Shown here in pieces: positions 56,434 through 64,000 of a stretch of 64,000 nt of DNA; the first letter of the stretch is position 1; the number at the start of each line of letters is the position of its first letter. This DNA is from Aquitalea pelogenes (GTDB lineage: Bacteria; Pseudomonadota; Gammaproteobacteria; Burkholderiales; Chromobacteriaceae). The position numbers and the translations under genes were made by a program. A model generated the notes under the pieces. It searched no databases and was not told the DNA's origin. It saw nothing but the letters and a program-made list of their open reading frames with translations. Where the stretch lies: positions 35,242 through 99,241 of the forward strand of contig NZ_LNQV01000014.1 of assembly GCF_001515305.1 (NCBI RefSeq). The letters run 5' to 3'.

Positions 56434-57045
56434 ATGAAACGGATGATGCTGTTGGCTGTAGCTGCGGCAACCCTGGCTGGAAGTGCATGGGCAGAAGGCA
56501 TTGCCAAGGGAGACCCGGTAAAGGGCAAGCAGATCGTTGACACGGTATGTGCCGCCTGTCACGGTGCTGATGGCAACAGCGTAGCGTCGGCAAACCCGAC
56601 CTTGGCCGGCCAGCATGAGGTGTATATCTACAACCAGCTGCAAGCCTTCAAGAAGGGTGAGCGCAAGAATCCGATCATGCTGGGCATGGCCTCTGCACTG
56701 TCCGATGCTGACATGCGCAATGTCGCTTCCTACTTCAGCCAGCAAAAGCCCAAGGCCCGTGAAGCGGCCAACAAGGAGCTGATGCCGCTGGGTGCCAAGA
56801 TCTACCGTGTTGGCAACCCGACCAGCCACCTGCCGGCCTGTATGGCCTGCCACGGCCCGGCCGGCAAGGGTATCCCGGACCAGTTCCCGCGTGTTGGCAG
56901 CCAGCATGCTGCCTACGTAGCCAAGCAACTGGCTGACTTCAAGGCTGGCACCGATCGCAAGAACGTCACCATGACCGATGTTGCTTCCCGCATGACTGAT
57001 GCCGAAATGAAGGCTGTGGCCGAATACATTTCGGGTCTGCGCTAA
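56434..57045 (+). CDS. Periplasmic dihaem cytochrome c4
   Basis: 203 residues with a signal peptide (MLLAVAAATLAGSAWA) and two haem-binding CxxCH sites (VCAACHGADGNS and ACMACHGPAGKG), each followed by an axial methionine (GMASALSDADMRNV; MTDVASRMTDAEM). Donates electrons toward terminal oxidases. Start is ATG 56434 with AAGGAG 7 bases upstream; a longer open frame upstream is antisense to engB. Placed next to its own maturation genes resB-ccsA. Confidence 0.95.
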   Translation: MKRMMLLAVAAATLAGSAWAEGIAKGDPVKGKQIVDTVCAACHGADGNSVASANPTLAGQHEVYIYNQLQAFKKGERKNPIMLGMASALSDADMRNVASYFSQQKPKAREAANKELMPLGAKIYRVGNPTSHLPACMACHGPAGKGIPDQFPRVGSQHAAYVAKQLADFKAGTDRKNVTMTDVASRMTDAEMKAVAEYISGLR

Positions 57046-57072
57046 TCGCAACTTTTGCGGATAGCCTTGTTC

Positions 57073-57103
57073 AAAAGGGAAGCCTTAACCGGCTTCCCTT
57101 TTT
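57073..57103 (+). terminator. Rho-independent terminator after cytochrome c4
   Basis: AAAAGGGAAGCC (57073-57084), loop TTAACC, GGCTTCCCTTTT (57091-57102), then T. It stands between cytochrome c4 and resB, so resB-ccsA would depend on readthrough unless it has its own promoter. Confidence 0.88.
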
Positions 57104-57118
57104 GTGTTCGGCACCAAG

Positions 57119-59143
57119 ATGACAAAAAACTCCCGCCACACCGCTGTATACAAGCTGTACGAACTGTTCAGTTCCATGCGCTTTGCCATTGGTCTGCTGA
57201 CCATTCTGGCCATTGCCTCGATCATCGGTACCGTACTGAAGCAGAACGAGCCCTACCCCAACTATGCCTTTGAATTCGGCCAGTACTGGTTTGCCGTGTT
57301 CGAACAGCTGGGGCTGTACGATGTTTACCATTCCGGCTGGTTCCTGACCATCCTGGCCTTTCTGGTGCTGTCCACCACCTTGTGCATCGTGCGCAACGGC
57401 CCGGGCTTCATCAAGGACATGAAGGCCTATCGCGAGAAAGCCTCGGACAACTCACTGGCAGCCATGAAGCACAGTGTCGTGTTCGATGCCACGGCAGCAG
57501 ACCCGGACACCCTGCGCGCCTACCTGCGCGGCCAGGGCTGGCGCTGGCGTGAACACCAGCGTGCAGACGGCAGCCTGGTGCTGGCGGCCAAAAAGGGTGC
57601 AGCCAGCAAGCTGGGCTACTTTTTTGCCCATATTGCACTGGTCGTCATCTGCATTGGCGGGCTGATGGATGGCAACCTGCCGCTGAAACTGGCGGAAATG
57701 GTGGGCAGCGTGGTGCCGGAAACCCGTGATATTCCGCAAAGCCAGATTCCGCCCCAAAGCCGGCTGTCCACTTCCAACCTGTCCTTCCGCGGCAATGTCA
57801 CCGTGGCAGAGGGCAAAAGCGCCGATGTGGTGTTCCTGAACTCCGGCAACGGCTATCTGGTGCAGGACCTGCCCTTTACTGTGACGCTGAAAAAGTTCTA
57901 TGTCGATTACTACAGCAACGGCATGCCCAAGCTGTTTGCCAGCGACATTGCCGTCACCGACAAGGCCACCGGCAAGGTGACCGAAGCCCAGGTGAAGGTG
58001 AACCATCCGCTGATCGTGGATGGTGTGGCCATCTACCAGGCCAGCTTTGGCGACGGTGGCTCGCCGCTGACCTTCAAGGCATGGAATCTGGACCAGCCGC
58101 AAATGCAGCCGGTAGCCATCAATGGTGTGTCGATGGCCGCCCAGCCGCTGCGCGCCAATGGCAAGGATTACAACCTGGAGTTTGGCGATCTGCGCGTGTT
58201 CAACATCGAGAACATGGGCAACAAGAATACCGATGCCAGTGGCAAGAGCCTGAGCGAGCGCATGCAGGATGCCCGCGAAGTAAAGCACGAGAAGCAACTG
58301 AAGAACATCGGCCCGTCCGTCACCTTCAAGCTGCGTGACAAACAGGGCCAGGCGATGGAATTCCATCATTACATGGCCCCCATCCAGCAAGATGGCGTCA
58401 GCTATCTGGTGGCCGGTGTGCGCAGCAAGGTGTCGGAACCCTTCCAGTACCTGCGCCTGCCGCTGGATGATCAACTGTCGCTGGACAGCTTCATGCGCCT
58501 GCGCACCGCCTTCATGAACCCGGCCCTGTACGACGAAATTGCCAAGCGCACTACGGCCAAGGCCATGCAGGGTTCGGCCATCAGCCCGGCCATGCAGCAA
58601 CAGTTTGCCAATAGCGTGAAATGGATTCTCGGACGCTTTGCCCAGGGTGGTTTTGTGGCGCTGGAGCAGTTCCTGGACGAGAAAGTCCCGCAGGACAAAC
58701 GCCAGGCCGTGGCACAAACCTATGTGAAGATCCTGCAAGGCGCGGTGGTGGACGTGATGGATGTGGCCGATGCCAAGGCCGGCCTCAAGCCGGTGGCCAT
58801 GGATGGCAAGCGCTACCGCTTCCTGCTGGACAGCCTGGTGGGCATCAGTGCGCTGCACGATTACAACGCCCCGGTGTTCCTGCAACTGCAAGGCTTTAAC
58901 CAGGTTCAGGCCTCCGGCCTGCAACTGACCCGCTCGCCCGGCAAGAACCTGGTGTATCTTGGCTCGCTGATGCTGGTGATCGGCATCGTGCTGATGTTCT
59001 ATATCCGGGAAGTCCGGCTGTGGATCTGCTGCATGCCCGGCAGCGTGCGGCTGGCCATGAGCTCCAACCGTCACAACCGTGACCTGGATGCAGATTTCCG
59101 CCGTCATGGCGAAGCAATTCAACAGTTAGTACGAGGTAAGTGA
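57119..59143 (+). CDS. resB: Cytochrome c biogenesis protein ResB (Ccs1)
   Basis: Half of the system II cytochrome c synthetase, carrying haem and apocytochrome to attachment. 674 residues from the ATG at 57119; an in-frame GTG at 57104 abuts the terminator T-run and is less likely; neither has a clear ribosome site. Membrane segments near the N-terminus (FAIGLLTILAIASIIGTVL, YHSGWFLTILAFLVLSTTLCIV, KLGYFFAHIALVVICIGGL), a large periplasmic domain and a C-terminal helix (LVYLGSLMLVIGIVLMFYI). Confidence 0.93.
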   Translation: MTKNSRHTAVYKLYELFSSMRFAIGLLTILAIASIIGTVLKQNEPYPNYAFEFGQYWFAVFEQLGLYDVYHSGWFLTILAFLVLSTTLCIVRNGPGFIKDMKAYREKASDNSLAAMKHSVVFDATAADPDTLRAYLRGQGWRWREHQRADGSLVLAAKKGAASKLGYFFAHIALVVICIGGLMDGNLPLKLAEMVGSVVPETRDIPQSQIPPQSRLSTSNLSFRGNVTVAEGKSADVVFLNSGNGYLVQDLPFTVTLKKFYVDYYSNGMPKLFASDIAVTDKATGKVTEAQVKVNHPLIVDGVAIYQASFGDGGSPLTFKAWNLDQPQMQPVAINGVSMAAQPLRANGKDYNLEFGDLRVFNIENMGNKNTDASGKSLSERMQDAREVKHEKQLKNIGPSVTFKLRDKQGQAMEFHHYMAPIQQDGVSYLVAGVRSKVSEPFQYLRLPLDDQLSLDSFMRLRTAFMNPALYDEIAKRTTAKAMQGSAISPAMQQQFANSVKWILGRFAQGGFVALEQFLDEKVPQDKRQAVAQTYVKILQGAVVDVMDVADAKAGLKPVAMDGKRYRFLLDSLVGISALHDYNAPVFLQLQGFNQVQASGLQLTRSPGKNLVYLGSLMLVIGIVLMFYIREVRLWICCMPGSVRLAMSSNRHNRDLDADFRRHGEAIQQLVRGK

Positions 59144-60285
59144 TGGAACTTGCACAATCCTTTGTCGCACAGCCGCTGTACAAGCGGCTGAAACTGGCTG
59201 ACTGGCTGTATGCCGTGCTGCTTGTGGTCGCCGCAGTGCAGGCCTGGCGTCTGTACAACCCCTATATGGATGGTTACGAGCAAGCCATTCTGGCGGGCTC
59301 CGCCGTCGGGCTGGTGGCGCTGGGCTGGTTCTGGAAGTCGTGGCGCTGGTTTTTCCCCTTGTCGGCCACAGTGGCGCTGCTGGGCATCAGCCTGTACCAC
59401 GGCGAGCTGGCACGCGGTCAGAGCGCGTTCTGGCTGAAGTTCCTGCTGTCCAGCCAGTCCGCCATCATGTGGATGTGCACCCTGTTCTTCCTGGCCACCC
59501 TGGTGTACTGGGCGGGCCTGCTCACCCGCTCGGCCATGCTGTCGCGCATGGGCAGCGGTCTGACCTGGGCTGCGGCCGTCATGGGTGCCGCCGGCCTGTT
59601 CGTGCGCTGGTACGAGAGCTACCTGATTGGCAGCGATGTCGGCCATATCCCGGTATCCAACCTGTACGAAGTCTTCATCCTGTTCACCCTGATCACCGCG
59701 CTGATGTACCTGTACTACGAAGCCCGCTTCGCCACCCGCCAGGCCGGTGCCTTCGTACTGCTGGTGATCAGTGCCGCCGTCGGCTTCATCCTGTGGTACA
59801 GCTTCGACCGTCAGGCGCATGAAATCCAGCCGCTGATCCCGGCCTTGCAGTCGTGGTGGATGAAGATTCATGTTCCTGCAAACTTTGTCGGCTATGGTGC
59901 GTTTGCCATGTCGGCCATGCTGGGTGTGGCCGAGCTGCTGGTGCTCAAGGGCGTGCTGAAAGACCGGCTGCCCAGCGCGGAAGTGCTGGACGAAATGATG
60001 TACAAAGCCATTTCCATCGGTTTCCTGTTTTTCACCATTGCCACCATTCTGGGTGCCATGTGGGCGGCTGATGCCTGGGGTGGCTACTGGAGCTGGGACC
60101 CGAAGGAAACCTGGGCGCTGATCGTGTGGCTAAACTACGCCGCCTGGCTGCATATCCGGCTGGTGAAGGGCTGGCGCGGCAAGCCGCTGGCCTGGTGGGC
60201 GGTCATCGGCCTCTTGGTCACCACCTTTGCCTTCCTCGGGGTGAACATGTATCTGACCGGCCTGCACTCTTACGGCGGCCTGTAA
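59143..60285 (+). CDS. ccsA: Cytochrome c biogenesis protein CcsA (ResC)
   Basis: Partner of ResB; haem-handling membrane protein with the tryptophan-rich WWD motif WGGYWSWDPKETWALIVW. 380 residues, about eight helices, with conserved histidines (WWMKIHVPANFVGYGAF, NYAAWLHIRL). The ATG at 59143 shares one base with the resB stop (TGATG), with GAGG 6 bases before. Terminator follows. Confidence 0.95.
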   Translation: MELAQSFVAQPLYKRLKLADWLYAVLLVVAAVQAWRLYNPYMDGYEQAILAGSAVGLVALGWFWKSWRWFFPLSATVALLGISLYHGELARGQSAFWLKFLLSSQSAIMWMCTLFFLATLVYWAGLLTRSAMLSRMGSGLTWAAAVMGAAGLFVRWYESYLIGSDVGHIPVSNLYEVFILFTLITALMYLYYEARFATRQAGAFVLLVISAAVGFILWYSFDRQAHEIQPLIPALQSWWMKIHVPANFVGYGAFAMSAMLGVAELLVLKGVLKDRLPSAEVLDEMMYKAISIGFLFFTIATILGAMWAADAWGGYWSWDPKETWALIVWLNYAAWLHIRLVKGWRGKPLAWWAVIGLLVTTFAFLGVNMYLTGLHSYGGL

Positions 60286-60294
60286 CCCTCCTCC

Positions 60295-60325
60295 AGCCCC
60301 GGCCTGCAGCACTGCCGGGGCTTTG
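60295..60325 (+). terminator. Terminator after ccsA
   Basis: AGCCCCGGC (60295-60303) with GCCGGGGCT (60314-60322), followed by TTGCTTTG. A second weaker hairpin ACCACGG/CCGTGGT (60336-60342 with 60352-60358, followed by TTTGTT) comes next, between here and the TerC-family gene. Confidence 0.78.
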
Positions 60326-60405
60326 CTTTGCCTGCACCACGGACAAGAAGGCCGTGGTTTGTTATTGTGTTGACTGTTTCTTTTCAAGGACCCTGTTTTT
60401 ACATC

Positions 60406-61992
60406 ATGGATTTATCGTGGCTGTCTGACCCTTATGCCCTGCTCGGCCTCCTCACCCTGATCGTGCTGGAGGTGGTGCTCGGCGTCGACAACCTGATTTT
60501 CGTGGCCATCCTGGCCGAAAAGCTCCCACCTCATCAGCGCGACCGCGCCCGTGTGCTTGGCCTGTCACTGGCGCTGATCATGCGTCTGTTCATGCTGGCG
60601 GGCATCAGCTGGCTGGTAAAACTCACCGCGCCCCTGTTTTCCGTGCTGGGACAGAGCTTTTCCGGCCGCGACCTGATCATGCTGGGCGGTGGCCTGTTCC
60701 TGCTGTTCAAGGCCACCATGGAGCTGCACGAGCGGCTGGAAGGGGTGGAGCACAGTGAGGGCAATGGCCAGAAGGCCTATGCCGCCTTTGCCACCGTGGT
60801 GGTGCAGATTCTGGTGCTGGATGCCGTGTTCTCCATCGACTCGGTGGTCACCGCCATCGGTATGGCCGAGCACCTGAGCATCATGATGCTGGCCGTGGTG
60901 ATTGCCATGAGCATGATGATCATGGCCAGCAAGCCGCTCACCCGCTTCGTCAACGCCCACCCCACCGTAGTGATGCTGTGTCTGGGCTTCTTGCTGATGA
61001 TCGGCTTCAGCCTGATTGCCGACGGCTTCGGTTTCCATATTCCCAAGGGCTATCTGTACGCCGCCATTGGTTTCTCGGTGCTGATCGAGGTGTTCAACCA
61101 GATTGCCAACGTCAACCGTCAGCGTTTTCTCAATAGCCGTAACAGTTTCCGCTCCCGTACCGCCGACACCGTACTGCGCCTGCTGGGCAATGCGCCGCTG
61201 CAACACGGTGGCCATCACGAGCAGGAACACGAGGAAGGCCCGCACGAGGACGCGGAAGAAGCCTTTGCCCACAATGAGCGGGCGATGATCCACAGTGTGC
61301 TGACCCTGGCCGAACGACCGATCCGGGTGATTGCCACCCCGCGTTCCGACATTCACCGTCTGGACATCAGCCAGGATGCCGAGCAGCAACGCAAGGTGCT
61401 GCGTGACAGCCCCTACTCCCGCCTGCTGGTAGTGGGTGCCGGCCGCATCGACGAGCCGCTGGGCATCGTGGCACGCAAGGACTTGCTGGCCCAGTTGCTG
61501 GACGGCCAGACGCTGGACGTGATGGCCGCACTGCGCCAGCCGCTGGTATTGCCGGAAGGCATGACGGTACTGAAAGCGATGGAGGCCTTCCGTCAGCAAG
61601 CTGCCGACATGGCTTTTGTGGTAAACGAATTTGGCAGTCTGGAAGGCATCGTCACCCAGAAGGACCTGATGGAAGCCATTGCCGGGGACTTCCCGGAAGA
61701 ACACGAACGCCATGAACAACCGGCGCTGGTACAGGGCGAAGATGGCAGTCTGGATGTGGAAGGCAGCACCGAACTGGTGACGCTGGAACAGTACATCGAG
61801 CTGGGTAACTACGAGGAAGAGGACTTCCACACCGTGGCCGGCCTGTTGATGCACCGGCTGGAGCGCATTCCGCGCCAGGGCGACAGCATTCGCGAAGCAG
61901 GTTGGGAAATCGTGGTGACCGAGCAAAAGGGCAACCGTACAGAGCGGGTGAGCATCCGCCCGCTGCCCAAGCTGGACGATGAGCAAGGCTGA
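60406..61992 (+). CDS. TerC-family membrane protein with CBS pair and CorC/HlyC domain
   Basis: 528 residues, like E. coli YegH/YoaE. N-terminal TerC domain with seven helices and the acidic metal-site motifs VVLGVDNLIFVA and DAVFSIDSVVTA; then a pair of CBS domains (about 320-430) and a CorC_HlyC domain (VTLEQYIELGNYEEEDFHTV). TerC relatives export Mn2+ or affect metal loading of exported enzymes. The linker at residues 267-289 is unusually rich in His and acid residues (QHGGHHEQEHEEGPHED), a possible metal-binding loop. AAGGA lies 15 bases before the ATG, so the start is moderately supported. Confidence 0.9.
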   Translation: MDLSWLSDPYALLGLLTLIVLEVVLGVDNLIFVAILAEKLPPHQRDRARVLGLSLALIMRLFMLAGISWLVKLTAPLFSVLGQSFSGRDLIMLGGGLFLLFKATMELHERLEGVEHSEGNGQKAYAAFATVVVQILVLDAVFSIDSVVTAIGMAEHLSIMMLAVVIAMSMMIMASKPLTRFVNAHPTVVMLCLGFLLMIGFSLIADGFGFHIPKGYLYAAIGFSVLIEVFNQIANVNRQRFLNSRNSFRSRTADTVLRLLGNAPLQHGGHHEQEHEEGPHEDAEEAFAHNERAMIHSVLTLAERPIRVIATPRSDIHRLDISQDAEQQRKVLRDSPYSRLLVVGAGRIDEPLGIVARKDLLAQLLDGQTLDVMAALRQPLVLPEGMTVLKAMEAFRQQAADMAFVVNEFGSLEGIVTQKDLMEAIAGDFPEEHERHEQPALVQGEDGSLDVEGSTELVTLEQYIELGNYEEEDFHTVAGLLMHRLERIPRQGDSIREAGWEIVVTEQKGNRTERVSIRPLPKLDDEQG

Positions 61993-62305
61993 CCCCACCA
62001 GCCCCTCCGGCCAGTGGCATCTGTACGTGCTGGAGTGCCGTGACGGCGCGCTGTACACCGGCATCAGCAATGACGTGGCGCGGCGCTATGCCGCGCATCT
62101 GGCCGGCAAAGGCGCGCGTTATACCCGGCTCAACCCGCCACAGCGCATTGCGCTGGTTTATCCCTTTGCCGACAAATCGCAGGCGCTGAAGGCCGAATAT
62201 GCCTTCAAGCGCCTGTCAGCCGCCGCCAAGCGCCAGCTGGTGGCAAGCGGCGATCTGCGCGACTGGCTGGCGGAACGTACCACCCCGCCAGAGCCCGCTC
62301 AGTAA
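61979..62305 (+). CDS. GIY-YIG nuclease-family protein (YhbQ type)
   Basis: 108 residues. The GIY-YIG core is present as WHLYVLECRDGALYTGISNDVARRYAAH, with the catalytic arginine in VARRY and the glutamate in ALKAEYAFKRLS. Single-domain UPF0213/YhbQ proteins have weak nuclease activity; role unclear. Its ATG overlaps the TerC-family gene by 14 bases and its stop overlaps the convergent methyltransferase stop by 7 bases. Confidence 0.9.
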   Translation: MSKADPTSPSGQWHLYVLECRDGALYTGISNDVARRYAAHLAGKGARYTRLNPPQRIALVYPFADKSQALKAEYAFKRLSAAAKRQLVASGDLRDWLAERTTPPEPAQ

Positions 62306-63120
62306 ACAAAGCGTTCGCGCAAATCTTCCAGGTTCAGCTCGTGCAGAATGGCTTCCTGCCGTTCACGTGCACTCTGTTTGCCCTTGCCGGCTTTCTTGGC
62401 AATGATCAGCTCGTTCTTCATCGAATGTTCCCAGCCCACCAGCTCGGTCACCGTCAGCTGGTAACCGCGTGCTTCCAGTTGCAGGCAACGCAACACATTG
62501 GTCAGCTGGCTGCCGAACTCGCGGGTATGGATGGGATGACGCCACAGTTCGGATAGCGGCGTCTTGCCAAAGGTCTCGTTCTTCTTCTGACGCAGCACAG
62601 CGGCCACTTCGGCCTGGCAGCACGGCACCAGCACGATGTATTTGGCGTCCTTGGCCAGCGCAAAGCGGATGGCGTCGTCGGTGGCGGTGTTGCAGGCATG
62701 CAGCGCAGTGATGATGTCCACCTGGGCCGGCAACTGCTCGGAGGTGATGGACTGCTCCACCGTCAGGTTGAGAAAACCCATGCGGTCGAAGCCCAGCCGC
62801 GCGGCCAGCTCTTCCGAGCGTCTGACCAGCTCGGGCCGGGTTTCGATGCCGAACACCCGGCCGGCCTCTTTGTCCTTGAGAAAAAGGTCGTACAGGATGA
62901 AGCCCAGGTAGGACTTGCCCGCGCCGTGGTCGGCCAGACTGACGTCCCCCTTGCTTTGCAGCACGTCCTGCATCAAGGGCTCGATGAACTGGTAGAGGTG
63001 ATACACCTGCTTGAGCTTGCGGCGGGTGTCCTGGTTGATCTTGCCGTCGCGGGTAAGGATATGCAGTTCTTTGAGCAACTCCAGCGACTGCTGCGGTTTG
63101 ATTTCGGGAATCAGGCTCAT
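62299..63120 (-). CDS. Class I SAM-dependent methyltransferase (Methyltransf_32-like)
   Basis: 273 residues from ATG 63120, with GGAGG 5 bases upstream; the ATG 3 bases earlier sits too close to it. SAM-binding loop LADHGAGKSYLGFIL, acidic residue region FGIETRPELV, then DIITALHACNTATDDAI and LVPCCQAEV, the H-A-C and PCC motifs seen in the GSTCD/Methyltransf_32 group, thought to act on RNA. Substrate not determined. Convergent with the GIY-YIG gene and divergent from the hydrolase gene. Confidence 0.82.
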   Translation of the reverse strand: MSLIPEIKPQQSLELLKELHILTRDGKINQDTRRKLKQVYHLYQFIEPLMQDVLQSKGDVSLADHGAGKSYLGFILYDLFLKDKEAGRVFGIETRPELVRRSEELAARLGFDRMGFLNLTVEQSITSEQLPAQVDIITALHACNTATDDAIRFALAKDAKYIVLVPCCQAEVAAVLRQKKNETFGKTPLSELWRHPIHTREFGSQLTNVLRCLQLEARGYQLTVTELVGWEHSMKNELIIAKKAGKGKQSARERQEAILHELNLEDLRERFVY

Positions 63121-63243
63121 CATGGCCTCCGGTAAAGCGGGAATGGCGCGATTTTACCAGTTTCAGCTGCCCCGCCCCGACAAGCTTGGCCGCAGCGGCC
63201 TGCCATGCCACAATTTGCCATCCCAATTGCACCGAGCACCGCC

Positions 63244-63894
63244 ATGTCCCTGCAGTATCACCTGATTCCGGTTACCCCTTTTGCCCAGAACTGCAGCGTG
63301 CTGTGGTGCGATGTCACGCGCGAAGCCGCCATCGTCGATGCCGGTGGCGATATCGACCGCATCCGCGCCTGGGTCGCGCAACAAGGACTCACCGTCACCA
63401 AGCTGCTGCTGACTCACGGCCATATCGACCACGCCGGTGGTGCCGGTGAACTGGCCGCCCAACTGGGCGTGCAGATTGAAGGCCCGGAACAGAGCGAAAG
63501 CTTCTGGCTGGACCAGCTGCCCAATCAGGGCCGCATGTTCGGCTTTCCCTCCAGCCCGGCCCTCACCCCGGAACGCTGGCTGAACGAGGGCGATACGGTC
63601 AGCATCGGCCAGGAAACGCTGCAGGTGATCCACTGCCCCGGCCACACGCCCGGCCATGTGGTGTTCTACAGCGCCGCCGCCGGTGTGCTGGTGGCCGGTG
63701 ACGTATTGTTCCAGGGTTCCATCGGCCGTACCGACTTCCCCATGGGTAATCACCAGCAACTGATCGATGCCATCCAGCAAAAGCTGTTCCTGTTGCCGGA
63801 CGATACCGTGGTGATTCCCGGCCACGGCCCGCTCACCACCATTGGCGATGAAAAGCGCCACAATCCCTTCGTGGCGGACGCCCGCTTCCGCTGA
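63244..63894 (+). CDS. MBL-fold hydrolase, glyoxalase II-like (YcbL type)
   Basis: 216 residues from ATG 63244. Metallo-beta-lactamase motifs: THGHIDHAGG, HCPGHTPGHVVFY, GDVLFQGSIGRTDFP and IPGHGPLTTIGDEKRHNPF. This is the short single-domain group related to glyoxalase II that hydrolyses thioesters; physiological substrate unknown. The stop overlaps the next ATG (TGATG). Confidence 0.88.
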   Translation: MSLQYHLIPVTPFAQNCSVLWCDVTREAAIVDAGGDIDRIRAWVAQQGLTVTKLLLTHGHIDHAGGAGELAAQLGVQIEGPEQSESFWLDQLPNQGRMFGFPSSPALTPERWLNEGDTVSIGQETLQVIHCPGHTPGHVVFYSAAAGVLVAGDVLFQGSIGRTDFPMGNHQQLIDAIQQKLFLLPDDTVVIPGHGPLTTIGDEKRHNPFVADARFR

Positions 63895-64000
63895 TGTCGC
63901 CCGCCTTCGAACTGGCGGTGCTGACGCTGGTGCGGCAGATACCGCCGGCCGGGTCAGCAGCTACGGCGTGCTGGCGGCGGCGGCTGGCTTTCCACGCCAC
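63894..64000 (+). pseudogene. MGMT/alkyltransferase-like gene, 5' part only, frameshifted as read
   Basis: Starts at ATG 63894 (MSPAFELAVLTLVRQIPP) and runs off the window. As read it continues AGSAATACWRRR, which is not family-like. Inserting one G near 63948 (CCGCCGGCC to CCGCCGGGCC) gives IPPGRVSSYGVLAAAAGFPRHA, the DNA-binding signature of O6-alkylguanine transferases and alkyltransferase-like proteins. The catalytic region lies outside the window, so enzyme versus ATL protein is undecided. Confidence 0.7.

Overview
The window is a G+C-rich stretch of bacterial chromosome, almost all of it housekeeping genes. Gene content and order point to a betaproteobacterium of the order Neisseriales, outside Neisseriaceae proper (Chromobacteriaceae-like). 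The pointers are: a complete mra/fts/mur division cluster ending in ftsZ-lpxC, gatCAB divergent from mreBCD-mrdA-rodA, bioB/F/H/C, and engB next to cytochrome c4 and the ResB/CcsA system II maturation genes. The Neisseria uptake sequence GCCGTCTGAA was not seen. Genus is not determined. I saw no tRNA, rRNA, CRISPR array, intact insertion sequence or prophage.

Layout. (1) 60-5893: oppABCDF peptide importer on the minus strand, with a promoter, two stem-loops between oppA and oppB, and a terminator after oppF. (2) 6.3-11.1 kb: pyrC (frameshifted as read), a TusA-like protein, an NRDE/TANGO2 protein, a CNP1-like protein, an EamA exporter, an LprI-like protein and moaC. (3) 11.15-29.25 kb: the division and cell-wall cluster, read right to left from a clear sigma70 promoter with a 10-bp-periodic MraZ operator: mraZ-rsmH-ftsL-ftsI-murE-murF-mraY-murD-ftsW-murG-murC-ddl-ftsQ-ftsA-ftsZ, then lpxC and a 59-residue membrane protein. 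murB is absent. (4) 29.45-38.7 kb: gatCAB (minus) and mreBCD-mrdA-rodA (plus). (5) 38.8-46.0 kb: accessory genes: azlCD with a GFA protein and an AraC regulator, a MarC protein, a copper chaperone, a SelW-like protein, dinB, a glutathione transferase and a patatin lipoprotein. (6) 46.2-53.1 kb: bioB, bioF, a large GAF-GGDEF-EAL protein, bioH and bioC, all minus. (7) 53.2-64 kb: comF, trmL, rlpA, engB, cytochrome c4, resB-ccsA, a TerC/CBS protein, a GIY-YIG protein, a methyltransferase, a metallo-beta-lactamase-fold hydrolase and the start of an MGMT-like gene.

Data quality. Five genes (pyrC, ftsQ, the patatin gene, bioH and the truncated MGMT-like gene at the right edge) each lack exactly one G or C from a run of two or three. 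Putting one base back restores family-typical reading in every case. This looks more like systematic base-call or assembly error than five real mutations, and those genes should be resequenced before any biology is built on them.

The least explained sequence is non-coding. A multi-branched fold ending in five T lies at 42746-42877 upstream of the SelW-like gene. A minus-strand fold between the engB stop codon and a strong terminator (55591-55712) has closing helices that pair fully only on that strand. A terminator-like hairpin lies between bioB and bioF. Between ftsW and murG is a diverged second copy of the 3' end of ftsW followed by three small hairpins.
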